Shown piece after piece: positions 45,044 to 56,899 of a stretch of 64,000 nt of DNA; the stretch's first letter is position 1; each line of letters begins with the position of its first letter. Origin of the DNA: Archivesica marissinica (Eukaryota; Mollusca; Bivalvia; Venerida; Vesicomyidae). Made by a program: the position numbers and the translations under genes. The notes under the pieces were generated by a model. It saw only the letters and a program-made list of their open reading frames with translations. It was not told the origin of the DNA and did no database searches. The stretch is from the NCBI GenBank assembly GCA_014843695.1, contig CM026404.1:55283018-55347017 (forward strand), in the 5' to 3' direction.

Positions 45044-45259
45044 ACACGTGACCAGTTTGAGCAAGACTTGCTGACCCAGAAAATGGAGTTAGAGCAGTAC
45101 CAGCAGATATGCAAGACACATCAGGGAATTAACAGCCAGATTGAGACACGTATGGACGAGCTGGTAGATGAAGCTGCTGTAATGAAGCAGAGTCGCCTAC
45201 AGAATGCCCAACAACTTACGGACACACTGGTAGCAATGCAGGCTATCACTAATTCTAAG
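45044..45259 (+). CDS. Coiled-coil gene, exon B3
   Basis: 216 nt, acceptor TTATGACAG, donor GTGAAA. TRDQFEQDLLTQKMELEQYQ, then NSQIETRMDELVDEAAVMKQ and the end ITNSK. It starts with Thr where other B exons start with Ala. Confidence 0.88.
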
Positions 45260-45337
45260 GTGAAATATGTACATATATGTATATTGATCAACATATTTCC
45301 TACCGTGGAGTTATTGTAAACAGGAAACGGTAGTCTA

Positions 45338-45549
45338 CTAGATCTACTATACCCCAACGATAACGTGATTCCCGCGAAAAAGATAGCACGGGCTAATATT
45401 ATTATAACGGATAAAAAGAAGTTTATTATCATTTATGTATGCATTACTTGGCACACAGGATTATTTATTACACCCTACGTATTGATTTGGCTTATTCCAA
45501 ACCTATTTATAGTAATGCTTGTAAATAACACGTTATCGTTGGTCCATAG
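45338..45549. mobile_element. MITE in the intron after B3
   Basis: Inverted termini ACTATACCCCAACGATAACG(TG) and (CA)CGTTATCGTTGGTCCATAGT, ~212 bp, no coding content. TA at 45336-45337 and 45550-45551 are the likely target duplication. It splits the SINE-E relic, whose halves resume as CTTATAACGTCTGTCTCACG. Confidence 0.75.
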
Positions 45550-45961
45550 TAGTGCTTATAACGTCTGTCTCACGATCAACTCATTTGATTCTTGATTAAG
45601 GTATGCTGTGTGTACTTGAGCTAGACACTGTACTTGGTATTGTGTTCTACCGAGTACTTGTGTGATCGATTATGAACTCATGAAGACCATGTGGAAGGCT
45701 GGCCTGTATCTAAGCACAGCATATATACACAATGCTTAGTTCGCCTTTGTTGCAAATAGATTGGTAACTTGCCATGACGTAATTCCAGTGAACTATGTGC
45801 TACAGGCGTCATGGATATAGACACGATGTTTAGCATTTCATTGGTGCAAAGAGCTTGACGTATCTTCTTGAGAGTAATTGTTTAGAATTTTATTTTGGGA
45901 CTTTTATATAAATATATATGAATACGAAGTTATCACATGTGCTTATGGCAGCACATCCAGG

Positions 45962-46190
45962 ATACTAATTTATTTTAGCTCGATTGTGAAACAAGTTCTT
46001 ACAGCTTTTATTAATCACTCTCGAGACCTCATTCCTGATGGAATCCATCGCCACGCGGGTGAGAGAAGAGGCAACGTGGAATTTAAATGCCTTGCCTAAG
46101 GGCACAATCGTAACGGCTGTAGCGGGGCTCGAACTCCGGACCTTTCGCACCTGAAGCCAACGCGCATTCACTGCGCTATCACGACCACAC
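45962..46190 (-). mobile_element. SINE-A, reverse
   Basis: TTTATTTTAGCTCGATTGTG to CTGCGCTATCACGACC. Complete body with small substitutions. Confidence 0.9.
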
Positions 46191-47150
46191 AATTACTTCC
46201 TGAACTTGCAAACACGTATGAAACATAATATTCTTCTTCTAAGAAATACATTTGATCCGATCATTAAATGCTGCGTGATCTCGCCCTTCAACTTTAGAAA
46301 AAAAAATCACATTTCAAAACAGCTATCCAATTTCGACATCATCTGAACCATCATCGTCATTTTCCGTCTCGTCCACTTTTGTGGAAAGTGAAACTTAGCT
46401 TTCAAATTTCAGTTGACCGCGCAGCGACGATGCCGTCAACAGTTGCATATAATTGCGTATAACTGAAGAAAATGTTTAATATAATGCTTTGATAACTGAC
46501 ATACTGTTTCTAGTGGCTGTTCCCTGACATAATGACAGACAAGTCCCAGCACCAAGCGTGACCTTGAACTTGACCCTTAGCCAAAATGAGTCCGATTTCA
46601 GAAATGATTTATAAACCCAAAACAAACATTAAGATTTCACAACAATTGTCGAAGTCATTGCATTGAATCTGCGCATGTTCGTCCGAGGACTAATGCTCGA
46701 CACTCACAGTAAGTCCTCACACCAAAGACTGTCATTGAGGATGCATTTTAGGCAAACTTAGTCCGATTTCCGAAATTATTTATGTGTCAAATAGCTTAAA
46801 CTATTATCTTTTCTCAAAAACTGCCAACGTTGATTGTTTTGAAACCTACTTAGTTACGATTTCAGAAATCATTTATACGTCAGCAAAATCTCAAACATTA
46901 TTATTTCCCAAACTTTGAAACCTCAAATACACAATTGTGAACTAATTCTTAACATCAACAATAAGGCCATACACACTACCACTGACCTTGAACTTGAAAT
47001 GTGTCAATTAGTTGGAAAGCAAAAAATACATTGTTTGTTTCGCTTAATCAATCCATCATGTACAAACACGATTCAAGTTCAATTTCGAGTAGTTTGTCAG
47101 TTAGTAATCATTGTGTATGCAATATGTTCATTCGTATTTTATTCCTTAAG
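46191..47150. other. Intron before A4 with tandem recurrent repeat
   Basis: Two to three successive ~150-bp units (GACCTTGAACTTGACCCTTA, TCCGATTTCAGAAATGATTT, ACACTCACAGTAAGTCC) and then the conserved pre-A block GTTTGTCAGTTAGTAATC. No exon. Confidence 0.55.
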
Positions 47151-47270
47151 ATGGAACTCGAAGACAACTACACGAAGGTTCAGTTGGAGAACGTCCGCCT
47201 GGATGCGGGAATTAAACACGAGCAACAGAAGATGGATATGCTACAGCTTGACCTCGCCGGCACTAAAAAG
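47151..47270 (+). CDS. Coiled-coil gene, exon A4
   Basis: Acceptor TTCCTTAAG, donor GTTTGT, 120 nt, phase 0. MELEDNYTKVQLENVRLDAG then IKHEQQKMDMLQLDLAGTKK. Confidence 0.87.
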
Positions 47271-47339
47271 GTTTGTTGTGTAATTCTTGTCGTTTGCTTT
47301 GTGTTGATTAACACTACATATTGAAACAAGTCAACTTGA

Positions 47340-49590
47340 TTGTGATTAACTATGATTGTCCTGTTGAAATCAGACCATGAGGTAGTTGGTGGTGCATGGG
47401 AGGGTGCAAACTTAGTGTCATGATTGTTAGACTGAAATCAGACCATGAAATAGTTGGTGGTGCAGGGGATCATGCAAGCTCAATGCCATGATTGTCAGAC
47501 TGAAATCAGACCATGAAATAGTTGGTGGTCCAGGGAAGGGTGCGAGTTCAATGCCATGATTGTCAGACTGAAATCAGACCATGAAATAGTTGATGGTGCA
47601 GGGGATCATGCAAGCTCAATGCCATGATTGCCAAACTGAAATCAGACCAATATATAGTTGGTGGTACAGGGAAGGGTGCAAGCTCAATGCCATGATTGTC
47701 AGACTGAAATCAGACCATGAAATAGTTGGTGGTCCAGGGAAGGGTGCGAGTTCAATGCTATGATTGTCAGACTGAAATCAGACCATGATATAGTTGGTGG
47801 TGCAGGGGAGGGTGCAAGCTCAATGCCATGATTGCCAGACTGAAATCAGACCATGATATAGTTGGTGGTACAGGGGAGGGTGCAAGCTCAATGCCATGAT
47901 TGCCAGACTGAAATCAGACCATGATATAGTTGGTGGTACAGGGGAGGGTGTAAGCTCAATGCCATGATTGTCAGACTGAAATCAGACCATGAAATAGTTG
48001 GTGGTGCAGGGGAGGGTGCAAGCTCAATGCCATGATTGCCAGACTGAAATCAGACCATGATATAGTTGGTGGTACAGGGGAGGGTGCAAGCTCAATGCCA
48101 TGATTGTCAGACTGAAATCAGACCATGAAATAGTTGGTGGTCCAGGGAAGGGTGCGAGTTCAATGCCATGATTGCCAGACTGAAATCAGACCATGATATA
48201 GTTGGTGGTACAGGGAAGGGTGCAAGCTCAATGCCATGATTGTCAGACTGAAATCAGACCATGATATAGTTGGTAGTACAGGAAAGGGTGCAAGCTCAAT
48301 GCCATGATTGTCAGACTGAAATCAGACCATGATATAGTTGGTAGTACAGGAAAGGGTGCAAGCTCAATGTCATGATTGTCAGACTGAAATCAGACCATGA
48401 AATAGTTGGTGGTCCAGGGAAGGGTGCGAGTTCAATGTCATGATTGTCAGACTGAAATCAGACCATGATATAGTTGGTGGTCCAGGGAAGGGTGCGAGTT
48501 CAATGCCATGATTGTCAGACTGAAATCAGACCATGATATAGTTGGTGGTACAGGGGAGGGTTCAAGCTCAATGCCATGATTGACAGACTGAAATCAGACC
48601 ATGATATAGTTGGTGGTGCAGGGGAGGGTGCAAGCTCAATGCCATGATTGCCAGACTGAAATCAGACCATGATATAGTTGGTGGTACAGGGAAGGGTGCA
48701 AGCTCAATGCCATCATTGTCAGACTGAAATCAGACCATGATATAGTTGGTGGTGCAGGGGAGGGTGCAAGCTCAATGCCATGATTGCCAGACTGAAATCA
48801 GACCATGATATAGTTGGTGGTACAGGGGAGGGTGCAAGCTCAATGCCATGATTGCCAGATTGAAATCAGACCATGATATAGTTGGTGGTACAGGGGAGGG
48901 TGTAAGCTCAATGCCATGATTGTCAGACTGAAATCAGACCATGAAATAGTTGGTGGTCCAGGGAAGGGTGCAAGCTCAATGCCATGATTGTCAGACTGAA
49001 ATCAGACCATGATATAGTTGGTGGTGAAGGGGAGGGTGCAAGCTCAATGCCATGATTGTCAGACTGAAATCAGACCATGATATAGTTGGTGGTGAAGGGG
49101 AGGGTGCAAGCTCAATGCCATGATTGCCAGACTGAAATCAGACCATGATATAGTTGGTGGTACAGGGGAGGGTGCAAGCTCAATGCCATGATTGTCAGAC
49201 TGAAATCAGACCATGAAATAGTTGGTGGTCCAGGGAAGGGTGCGAGTTCAATGCTATGATTGTCAGACTGAAATCAGACCATGATATAGTTGGTGGTACA
49301 GGGGAGGGTGCAAGCTCAATGCCATGATTGCCAGACTGAAATCAGACCATGATATAGTTGGTGGTACAGGGTGCAAGCTCAATGCCATGATTGCCAGACT
49401 GAAATCAGACCATGATATAGTTGGTGGTACAGGGAAGGGTGCAAGCTCAATGCCATGATTGTCAGACTGAAATCAGACCATGATATAGTTGGTAGTACAG
49501 GAAAGGGTGCAAGCTCAATGTCATGATTGTCAGACTGAAATCAGACCATGAAATAGTTGCTGGTGCAGGGGAGGGTGCCAGCTTAACACA
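47340..49590. repeat. 68-bp minisatellite, about 33 copies
   Basis: Unit GACCATGATATAGTTGGTGG TACAGGGGAGGGTGCAAGCT CAATGCCATGATTGCCAGAC TGAAATCA. Variants: GTACAGG, GTGCAGG, GTCCAGG and GTGAAGG. Units with the same variants recur in blocks, showing higher-order turnover. It fills the A4-B4 intron and has grown from the same seed as the other A-B introns. Confidence 0.96.
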
Positions 49591-49702
49591 ATGGAAGATA
49601 AACCTATTATCCAACTGTAGCTTATACTGTGAAATATCATTAAGGTTCATATTATATAAACCATTCGATAATGTTAATTTTCATTAATTCTAATTATGAC
49701 AG

Positions 49703-49918
49703 GCACGTGACCAGTTCAAACAGGAACGCCTGTCATTGAAACGTGAGATAAAGCAGTGCCAGAAGGCATTCAACACCCACCAGGAATTCAACAGCCAGAT
49801 GGAGACACGCATGCGCATTGTTGTAGACAGGGTCGATCAAATGAAACAGGATCGCCTACACAGCTCCAAGCAGCTTGCTGACACCTTGGCATCAGTGCAA
49901 GCCATTAGTAATTCTAAG
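49703..49918 (+). CDS. Coiled-coil gene, exon B4
   Basis: 216 nt, acceptor TTATGACAG, donor GTGAAA. ARDQFKQERLSLKREIKQCQ, then NSQMETRMRIVVDRVDQMKQ and ISNSK. Confidence 0.88.
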
Positions 49919-49973
49919 GTGAAATATTTACATTTATAGATCCATATATTTCCTACCATTGACTCATTGTAAA

Positions 49974-50120
49974 CAGGACACTGTGATCTAGTGGTTATGA
50001 TATCTGTATCGCTATCGAGTCACCGTGATTTTAATTCTTGACTAAGGTGTATTTTGTGTGTCTTTGAGGGAGACATTGTACTTGGCATTGTGCACTACAT
50101 AGTAACTGTGTGATTTAAAA
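49974..50120 (+). mobile_element. SINE-E relic after B4
   Basis: GACACTGTGATCTAGTGGTT ATGATATC, then TCGAGTCACCGTGATTTTAA TTCTTGACTAAGG. Best preserved with the copy at about 51560-51690. Confidence 0.55.
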
Positions 50121-50478
50121 ATAATGAAGACCACATGGAAGGCTGCACTGGTTAATACGCCATTGTTACAATTTATGTTTTGCTCACCGTGAAGAAAGTC
50201 CGTGAAGCTATGTGCCCCAGGTGTCGCGGATGTAGACACATGAGTTTAGCATGTCATTTTTGTGCAGACTGCTTGATGTATCTTCTTGAACGTGTTTGCT
50301 TAGCGTTTCGTCTTTGGGAATGTTATATATATTGTAGTATTGAATTATCTTCATGAAATCGTTCCTGTACGCTAGGTAAAGCATCCACCCTACCACTTGT
50401 CTTGACTTGAAATTATCCAATACGTTGGACAGCCTGAAATACATATTTTATTTCGCAGAGCCAACATTTTATACAGTC

Positions 50479-50755
50479 GTTTGTTTTTACGTTTATTTAT
50501 CGTCGCTACCGGTTGCCCATATGAGCGACGCCTCCTGAAGAGATTTTTGGAGGATAGTGCAATGATACAGACAGAGACCCATTCCAGAGTCTACTCTGGT
50601 TCTTTTACGTGCATGGTGTAAAGCACCGACACGAGACCTCGTTTTAACGTCCCATCTGAAAGACTGTTAATTTTATTAGGGTCAGACGGGGGATCGAACC
50701 TGCGATCCCTGGATTACAAATCCAGCGTGTTACCACTGGACTACAGATACGTCTG
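50479..50755 (-). mobile_element. SINE-B, reverse, with target duplication
   Basis: Complete reverse copy; perfect 12-bp duplication TTTTATACAGTC at 50467-50478 and 50756-50767. Confidence 0.94.
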
Positions 50756-50894
50756 TTTTATACAGTCAATTGAGCGTGGCGGGTGAACCTTGGAGCGATG
50801 GCCATGTAATTCCAAGCGTTTTGTTTGCCATAATTCGATTCAATTTCACTCTCGATTAGTTAGTTAATGTTAAAAATTTGTTTTATTCTTTAAG

Positions 50895-51014
50895 ATGGAA
50901 CTTGAAGACAATTACAGGAAGGTGCAGTTGGAGAACATCCGGCTGGATGTGGGCCTCAAACACGAGAAAGATAAAACGGATATGTTACAGAGAGATCTGG
51001 TCGGCTCTCAGAAG
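50895..51014 (+). CDS. Coiled-coil gene, exon A5
   Basis: Acceptor TTCTTTAAG, donor GTTTGT, 120 nt, phase 0. MELEDNYRKVQLENIRLDVG then LKHEKDKTDMLQRDLVGSQK. Confidence 0.88.
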
Positions 51015-51302
51015 GTTTGTTGGGCTATACTTGTCGACTACTTTGTGTTGATTAACAATACGTATTAAAACACGTCAACTTGTGTAGCATTTGTTGAAGG
51101 GTCGCCAAGCTCAACACCATGATTGTCAGACTCAAATCAGACCATAAAGTAGTTGGTTGTTGTACATGGGAGGGTGCAAGATTGTCACAATATGAAAGAT
51201 AATTTGTTACCAAAATGTGACTTATATGCTGAAATACAATTAAGATTCATATACTATAAACCATTCGATATAGCTAATTTGCGTATATTTTCATTATGAC
51301 AG

Positions 51303-51500
51303 GCACGTGACCAGTCCGAGCAGGAACGCCTGGCCATTGAGATGGATACATGGCAATACCAGCGTAGACACAACACCCATCAGCAACTCACCAGCAAGAT
51401 TGAGAAACACATGGACGTGCTGGTAGATGGGATCGATCAAATGAAACAGAGCCGCCTTCTCAGTTCCAAGCAGTCTGTGGGCACCATCAATAATTCCAAG
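51303..51500 (+). CDS. Coiled-coil gene, exon B5 (short form)
   Basis: 198 nt, 18 shorter than other B exons, phase 0, acceptor TTATGACAG, donor GTGATT. ARDQSEQERLAIEMDTWQYQ, then SKIEKHMDVLVDGIDQMKQS and the end TINNSK; the missing six residues lie just before the end. It also lacks the Phe of the DQFEQ motif. Confidence 0.86.
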
Positions 51501-51554
51501 GTGATTGTTTTACATATATTGACTAATATATTTCCCACCACGGGCTCATTCTAA

Positions 51555-51690
51555 GCATGACATAGTGGTGTAATGGTTACGACTTCTGTATCACGATCGA
51601 ATCATCGTGAATTTGATTATTGACTAAGGTGTCGTGTATGTCTTGAGCTAGACACAATACCTGACATTGTGCACTACCCAGTACGTATGT
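51555..51690 (+). mobile_element. SINE-E relic after B5
   Basis: GACATAGTGGTGTAATGGTT ACGACTTC, then TCGAATCATCGTGAATTTGA TTATTGACTAAGG, colinear with the relics after the other B exons. Confidence 0.55.
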
Positions 51691-51979
51691 GATTCCAAAA
51701 TAATGATGACCACGTGGAAGGCTGGCCTTTATCGAAGCATGGCATATACATGCAATGTTTAATGCACTTCTCTAGCTCTTCACGAACAAATTATGGGGTG
51801 ATATGTGCCCCCAGACGTCGTGGATGTTTTTTTAAATTTATTTTTTATTCCACATTCAACATAGATTACAATGAATTCTTAACTCATTAACAATAATAAT
51901 ACTGCTCATAGTGAATGTGCATCATTAGTACATTCATGATTCGATTGTAATCGATTTTATTAATACACATGTAGTCTAG

Positions 51980-52226
51980 AATAGAGCTGACTGATTAGCG
52001 CACTCGCGTCTCACCAATGCAACCCGGATTCGATCCTCGGACCGGGAAGTATGTGAGATGATACAGTGGTCGCCAGATCGGACAGGTGGGTTTTCTCCGG
52101 GTACTCCGGTTTCCTCGCACACGAATGACCACATTTACGCTTTCATCCGCGCCAACGAGAGTGATTAATATAAGTTGTTAGAACTTGCATCGCAGTCGTT
52201 GTAAAATAAATAAAGTTTAAACTTTA
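51980..52226 (+). mobile_element. SINE-D, full length
   Basis: Head CTGATTAGCGCACTCGCG (A box), B box GGATTCGATCCTC, body CAGATCGGACAGGTGGGTTT and the SINE-A-like tail GAGAGTGATTAATATAAGTT with AATCGTTGT-type end. Best reference copy of SINE-D. Confidence 0.9.
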
Positions 52227-52555
52227 GAATAGAGCTCTAGTCCAGCACGATGTTAGCATTTTATCTTTGTTCAGACTGTTTGATGTTTCTTCTTGTACGA
52301 ATTTGTTTAGCATTTTATTTTTAGGAATATTATATACACTGTAGTATCAAGATATCTTCCTATATGTTAGGCAAAGCAGTAAGTAGTAAATCCACGTACA
52401 CGTCATTATCATTGGATTCTTTGTTACTATAAATAGTTCGCTTATATTGTTTGATTACTTGGCAGTTAACGTTTTAATGTTGCTAAAGCCCATGAGCCTG
52501 TCATAAGCTTTTTAACTAAATTAAGTGAACGCTGGCGCACCATTCCGTGGTCAAT

Positions 52556-54264
52556 TATGTGGGGAATTGGTCAATACAAGAACAGACTTATCAAGCTAGT
52601 TGGAAGACTGCAGATGTCATGCCACTATTCAAAAAGTGTGACCGCGATATTCCATCAAACTACAGACCTATCTCTTTAATTAGTTGTGTAGAAAAAGTAA
52701 TGGAACGTTTATGTTCAAATATTTGTATAACTGTTTGCACGAAAACGAAATACTATATAAAAGACAATCTCCGCGGACACTCAACTGTGTATCAGTTAAT
52801 TGACATATATAACCAAATTTGTAAAGCATTCGATGAACGTAAATCTACTTGTATTATATTCTGAGATATTAGCAAGGCATTTGATCGAGTTTGGCACAAC
52901 GGTCTCCTTTTCAAACTTCGACAGTATGACATTTCCGGAAACATAATCAACTGGTTATCTATCTTAATGAACGGCGACAAAAGGTTTTTGTTGGATCTAC
53001 ATTCTCAAATGAGAAATGTCTTAATGCTGGTGTACCACAAGGCTCTGTCTTGGGGCTGTTGCTATTTTTGATATACGTCAATGACATTGCTGAATCACTA
53101 TGTAGTCTAAAACGATTATTTGCTTATGATAGCTCGTTGGCAATGACATCCAACGACTCAAATGTTATAGAAATTTCACTTAATCATGATATAACTGTAA
53201 TATCACAATGGTCTAATCAATGGCAATTTAATCAAGCAAAAACAGAAGTTATGTTCTTATCTTTAGGCAACGTTAATCGACAAATGCTGTTCTTTGCAAA
53301 TAGGCAGTTAGACTACGTACATCATCACAAGCACATCGGAGTTAAAGTTACTGAAGACGATAGTGGCACAAGCATATATAAAACATTACTACTTCCGCTT
53401 AAGAAATGCTAGGATCAATGAGAATGTTAAAATTTAAATCCAAACGCCAAACTCTTAATCAAACACATCTTATCTCCGACCTATTTTAGAATATGCGTCC
53501 ATAGCCTGGGATAGTTGTACATTATATGAAACAGAATCAATCGAGAAAATTCAATATGAAGCTGCTAGAATAGTTTCAGGTTTTACAAGATCTGTGTCCA
53601 TTGAAAGACTTCTTCTAGAAATGTGCTGGGTTCCTCTCTATGATCGCTGACTAATGCAAAAACATGATAACGTACCAAGCTACTTAACCAAATTATTTTC
53701 AACAACATTTGGCGAATTGAATCCATACAATTATACAATTTAAGAAACAATACAGATGTTGTACTTTAGCAAGGAGAATTGAAATTTATTCAAAATCTGT
53801 ATTACCCTCGTCGATGAAACTGTGGAATGAACTTGATATAAATATTCGTAATATGAATACATTGTCGTCATTTAAAGCAAAGTTGAACGATATCTTCAAA
53901 CAACCGATAGTACCTTCATACTTTAAATCTGGAAACCGTTGTCAGCAAGTATACCATGCTCGCATTCGAAATACCTGTAGCAACCTGCAATCAGTCTCTT
54001 TATAATAATCATATACGCGGTAGTCCCAAATGTTTGTGTCAGCTTAACGAAATTGAGGATGCGGAACACGATCTATTTCGCTGTCTATTCTATGTAAATC
54101 CCAGGCGTGTATTATTAAAAAAGACACGTACTTATCATCCATTAAGTACAAGAACGATATTGTTTGGTTTCGAAAACTTAGCAGACGAAGAAAATGAATT
54201 TATTTTCACTCAAGTTCAAACATTTATTAAAACTACTCGACGCTTTGAGCAAATAAATACATGA
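52556..54264 (+). pseudogene. CR1/jockey-like LINE reverse transcriptase, decayed
   Basis: Pieces in several frames: WKTADVMPLFKK and IPSNYRPISLISCVEKVMER (RT fingers), an in-frame TGA at 52862 just before DISKAFDRVWHNGLLFKL (motif A), and LLLFLIYVNDIAESL (motif B/C region). Motif C reads FAYDSS where YADD is expected, so a catalytic Asp is gone. Later pieces are IEKIQYEAARIVSGFTRSVS and SSMKLWNELDINIRNMNTLS, with a Cys-rich end. Dead copy, 5'-truncated, in the intron after B5. Confidence 0.85.
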
Positions 54265-54319
54265 TCTGTATATTTTATGTGTGTATATATTTTGTCTGTT
54301 CTCCGTTAGCGACGATTTA

Positions 54320-54848
54320 TTCCAGGGAGTGGTGACAGGTGTGGCTGGCTGGGGAACTTTGTACGATGGTGACGGGTGTGGCTTGCTGGGGTACTTTGTA
54401 CGATGGTGATGGGTGTGGCTTGCTGGGGTACTTTGTACGATGGTGATGGGTGTGGCTGGCTGGGGAACCTTGTACGATGGTGACGGGTGTGGCTTGTTAG
54501 GGTACTTTGTACGATGATGACGGGTGTGGCTTGTTGGGGTACTTTGTACGATGGTGACGGGTGTGGCTTGTTGGGGTACTTTGTACGATGGTGACGGGTG
54601 TGGCTTGTTAGGGTACTTTGTACGATGGTGACGGGTGTGGCTTGTTGGGGTACTTTGTACGATGGTGACGGGTGTGGCTTGTTGGGGTACTTTGTACGAT
54701 GGTGACAGGTGTGGCTGGCTGGGGAACTTTGTACGATGGTGACGGGTGTGCCTGGCTGGGGACTTTGTACGATGGTGACGGGTGTGGCTGGCTGGGGCAC
54801 ATTGTACGATGGTGATGGGTGTGGCTGGGGAACGTTGTACGATGGTGC
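54320..54848. repeat. 37-bp minisatellite, about 14 copies
   Basis: Unit GGTGACGGGTGTGGCTTGTT GGGGTACTTTGTACGAT. Unit length is 3n+1 and stop-free on the minus strand, giving overlapping open frames that are not genes. Confidence 0.95.
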
Positions 54849-55429
54849 ACTTGATTGGAGTAGCTATAATTAATTGCATTTCTTTTTTTTATGTTGGTAT
54901 TGGTAGTTTTTTTGGTTCTAAATTCTTATTGTCTATATTTTGCTAATTTTCTTCATCATTTTCCCTTTAGATTACTAATCATCAATTTTTAGTATTTGCA
55001 CAACTCATATATTCAGTCACTTTGTTAGTTACAATATAGTATTTTGGGGACGACTAATGTTGTAATGCGAAAATGTATACAATCAGGGCACATATGTTCA
55101 TCGAAGGAAATGCAATCGTAAATATGTATGCTTAAAGTTTTTATCATTTCTCAAAACCGTCAGATTTATTGCTTTGAAGCTTTGCATGTGCATCCGTATC
55201 TCTATAACTAATCCTCTGCACCCACAGTAAGTTCCCAACCTACTGGTGACCTTGAACTTGAAATGTTGCCAAATTTAGTACAATTTCAGAAATTATTTAT
55301 GCATCAAAAAAATCTCAAAACATTATTATTTCTCAAAATCGTCAATTGTATTACTTCGAAACGTTACATATACATTCAAGAACTAATTCGCAACTGTGGC
55401 CACCACGTTCAGTGATAAGTCTGTAATAC
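54849..55429. other. Intron sequence with recurrent intronic repeat
   Basis: Poly-T-rich, then from about 55135 the ~150-bp recurrent unit (CCACAGTAAGTTCCCAACCT ACTGGTGACCTTGAACTTG). No exon recognised. Confidence 0.5.
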
Positions 55430-56345
55430 AGGATCGCGTTCATCACCTTTAGTTATAACTCTATGTCACAGCGGCGCGTTCATAGCTCTAGTATATCCTG
55501 TAATACAGCGGCACGTTCATCATTTTCATGGATACCTGTAGGGTATCCTGTATCACAGCAGCACGTTCAACTCCCTCAGTTATATCACTCGTCTGTTCAG
55601 TATCACAGCAGCGCGTTCATCACCTTCAGTTATAACTCTGGTCTGTCATGTACCACAGCGTCAGGTTCATCACCTTCAGTTATAACTCTGGTCTGTCATG
55701 TACCACAGCGTCAGGTTCATCACCTTCAGTTATAACTCTGGTCTGTCATGTATCACAGCAACAGGTTCATCACCTTCAGTTATAACTGGTCTGTCATGTA
55801 CCACAGCGTGACGTTTATCACCTTCAGTTATAACTCTTGTCTGTCATGTACCACAGCAGCACGTTCATCACCTTCAGTTATAACTCTGGTCTGTCATGTA
55901 CCACAGCAGCACGTTCATCACCTTCAGTTATAACTCTGGTCTGTCATGTATCACAGCAGCACGTTCATCACCTTCAGTTATAACTCTGGTCTGTCATGTA
56001 CCACAGCGTGACGTTCATCACCTTCAGTTATAACTCTGGTCTGTCATGTATCACAGCAGCGCGTTTATCACCATCAATTATAACTCTTGTCTGTCCAGTA
56101 TCACAGCAGCACGTTCATCACATTCAGTTATAACTCTGGTCTGTCATGTACCACAGCGTGGCGTTCATCACCTTTAGTTATAACTCTGGTCTGTCCAGTA
56201 TGACAGCAGCGCGTTCATCACCTTCAGTTATAACTCTGGTGTGTCATGTACCACAGCGTGGTGTTCATCGCCATCAATTATAACTCTGGTCTGTCCAGTA
56301 TGACAGCAGCGCGTTCATCACCTTTAGCTATAACTATGGTCTGTC
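55430..56345. repeat. 50-bp minisatellite, about 18 copies
   Basis: Unit GTTCATCACCTTCAGTTATA ACTCTGGTCTGTCATGTACC ACAGCAGCAC, with variants GCGTGACG, GCGTCAGG and CCAGTATGACAGCAGCGC. Not coding. Confidence 0.95.
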
Positions 56346-56535
56346 CCGTAGCACTTATATTCACTTCAGGATATGTAGCAATATCGCTATGTAGAATTTA
56401 TAGGAATTTATGTAGAGACCCACATGATATGTATGACTAACGCTATATATAATTGGTAGGCCGTGGATTAGAGTTCCATTTGTGGAACTATATAGGCTAC
56501 ATTGATGATACAAAACGTCTTTTATTTCAATATAG

Positions 56536-56654
56536 GACTACAATAATCCACGACTCAATACCAAAGATATGGATACAGATCATGACAGTGAGCTGGCTTG
56601 GCAGATGCGACAGAAGTACAGATCTACCGACAGGACATTAGGATTCAAAAACCG
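56536..56654 (+). CDS. Coiled-coil gene, exon 15
   Basis: Acceptor TTTCAATATAG, donor GTAAGT, 119 nt, starting in phase 0 as required after B5. DYNNPRLNTKDMDTDHDSEL then AWQMRQKYRSTDRTLGFKN, ending with two bases of an Arg codon. Acidic then basic, unlike the repeat exons. Confidence 0.8.
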
Positions 56655-56679
56655 GTAAGTTATTGTAGTTTAGTGTATA

Positions 56680-56838
56680 AAAAGGTATCCATCGCCATGA
56701 GGCAGAGAGAACAGGTACTGTGGAATTTAAGTGCCTTGCCTAATTGCACACTCGTAACGGTTACAGCTGTGCGCGAACTTCGGGCTGTTCGAACCAGAAG
56801 AAAACAGGATACCACTGCTCTATCACGACGTCCACTAG
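56680..56838 (-). mobile_element. SINE-A, old diverged copy, reverse
   Basis: ATCCATCGCCATGAGGCAGA, GTGGAATTTAAGTGCCTTGC, then CGCGAACTTCGGGCTGTTCG (B box reversed) and CTGCTCTATCACGACGTCC. More diverged than other SINE-A copies. Confidence 0.75.
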
Positions 56839-56899
56839 TTAGTGCATACAGGGAGGTGCGACCTGAAGTGGAGATTTAATTTCGTTGGTAGCGTTTAGG

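Noticed and set aside
54178..54879. Minus-strand open frame of 233 codons rich in Pro, Ser, Thr and His
   Set aside because: Generated by a 37-bp minisatellite and extends into a dead LINE in antisense.
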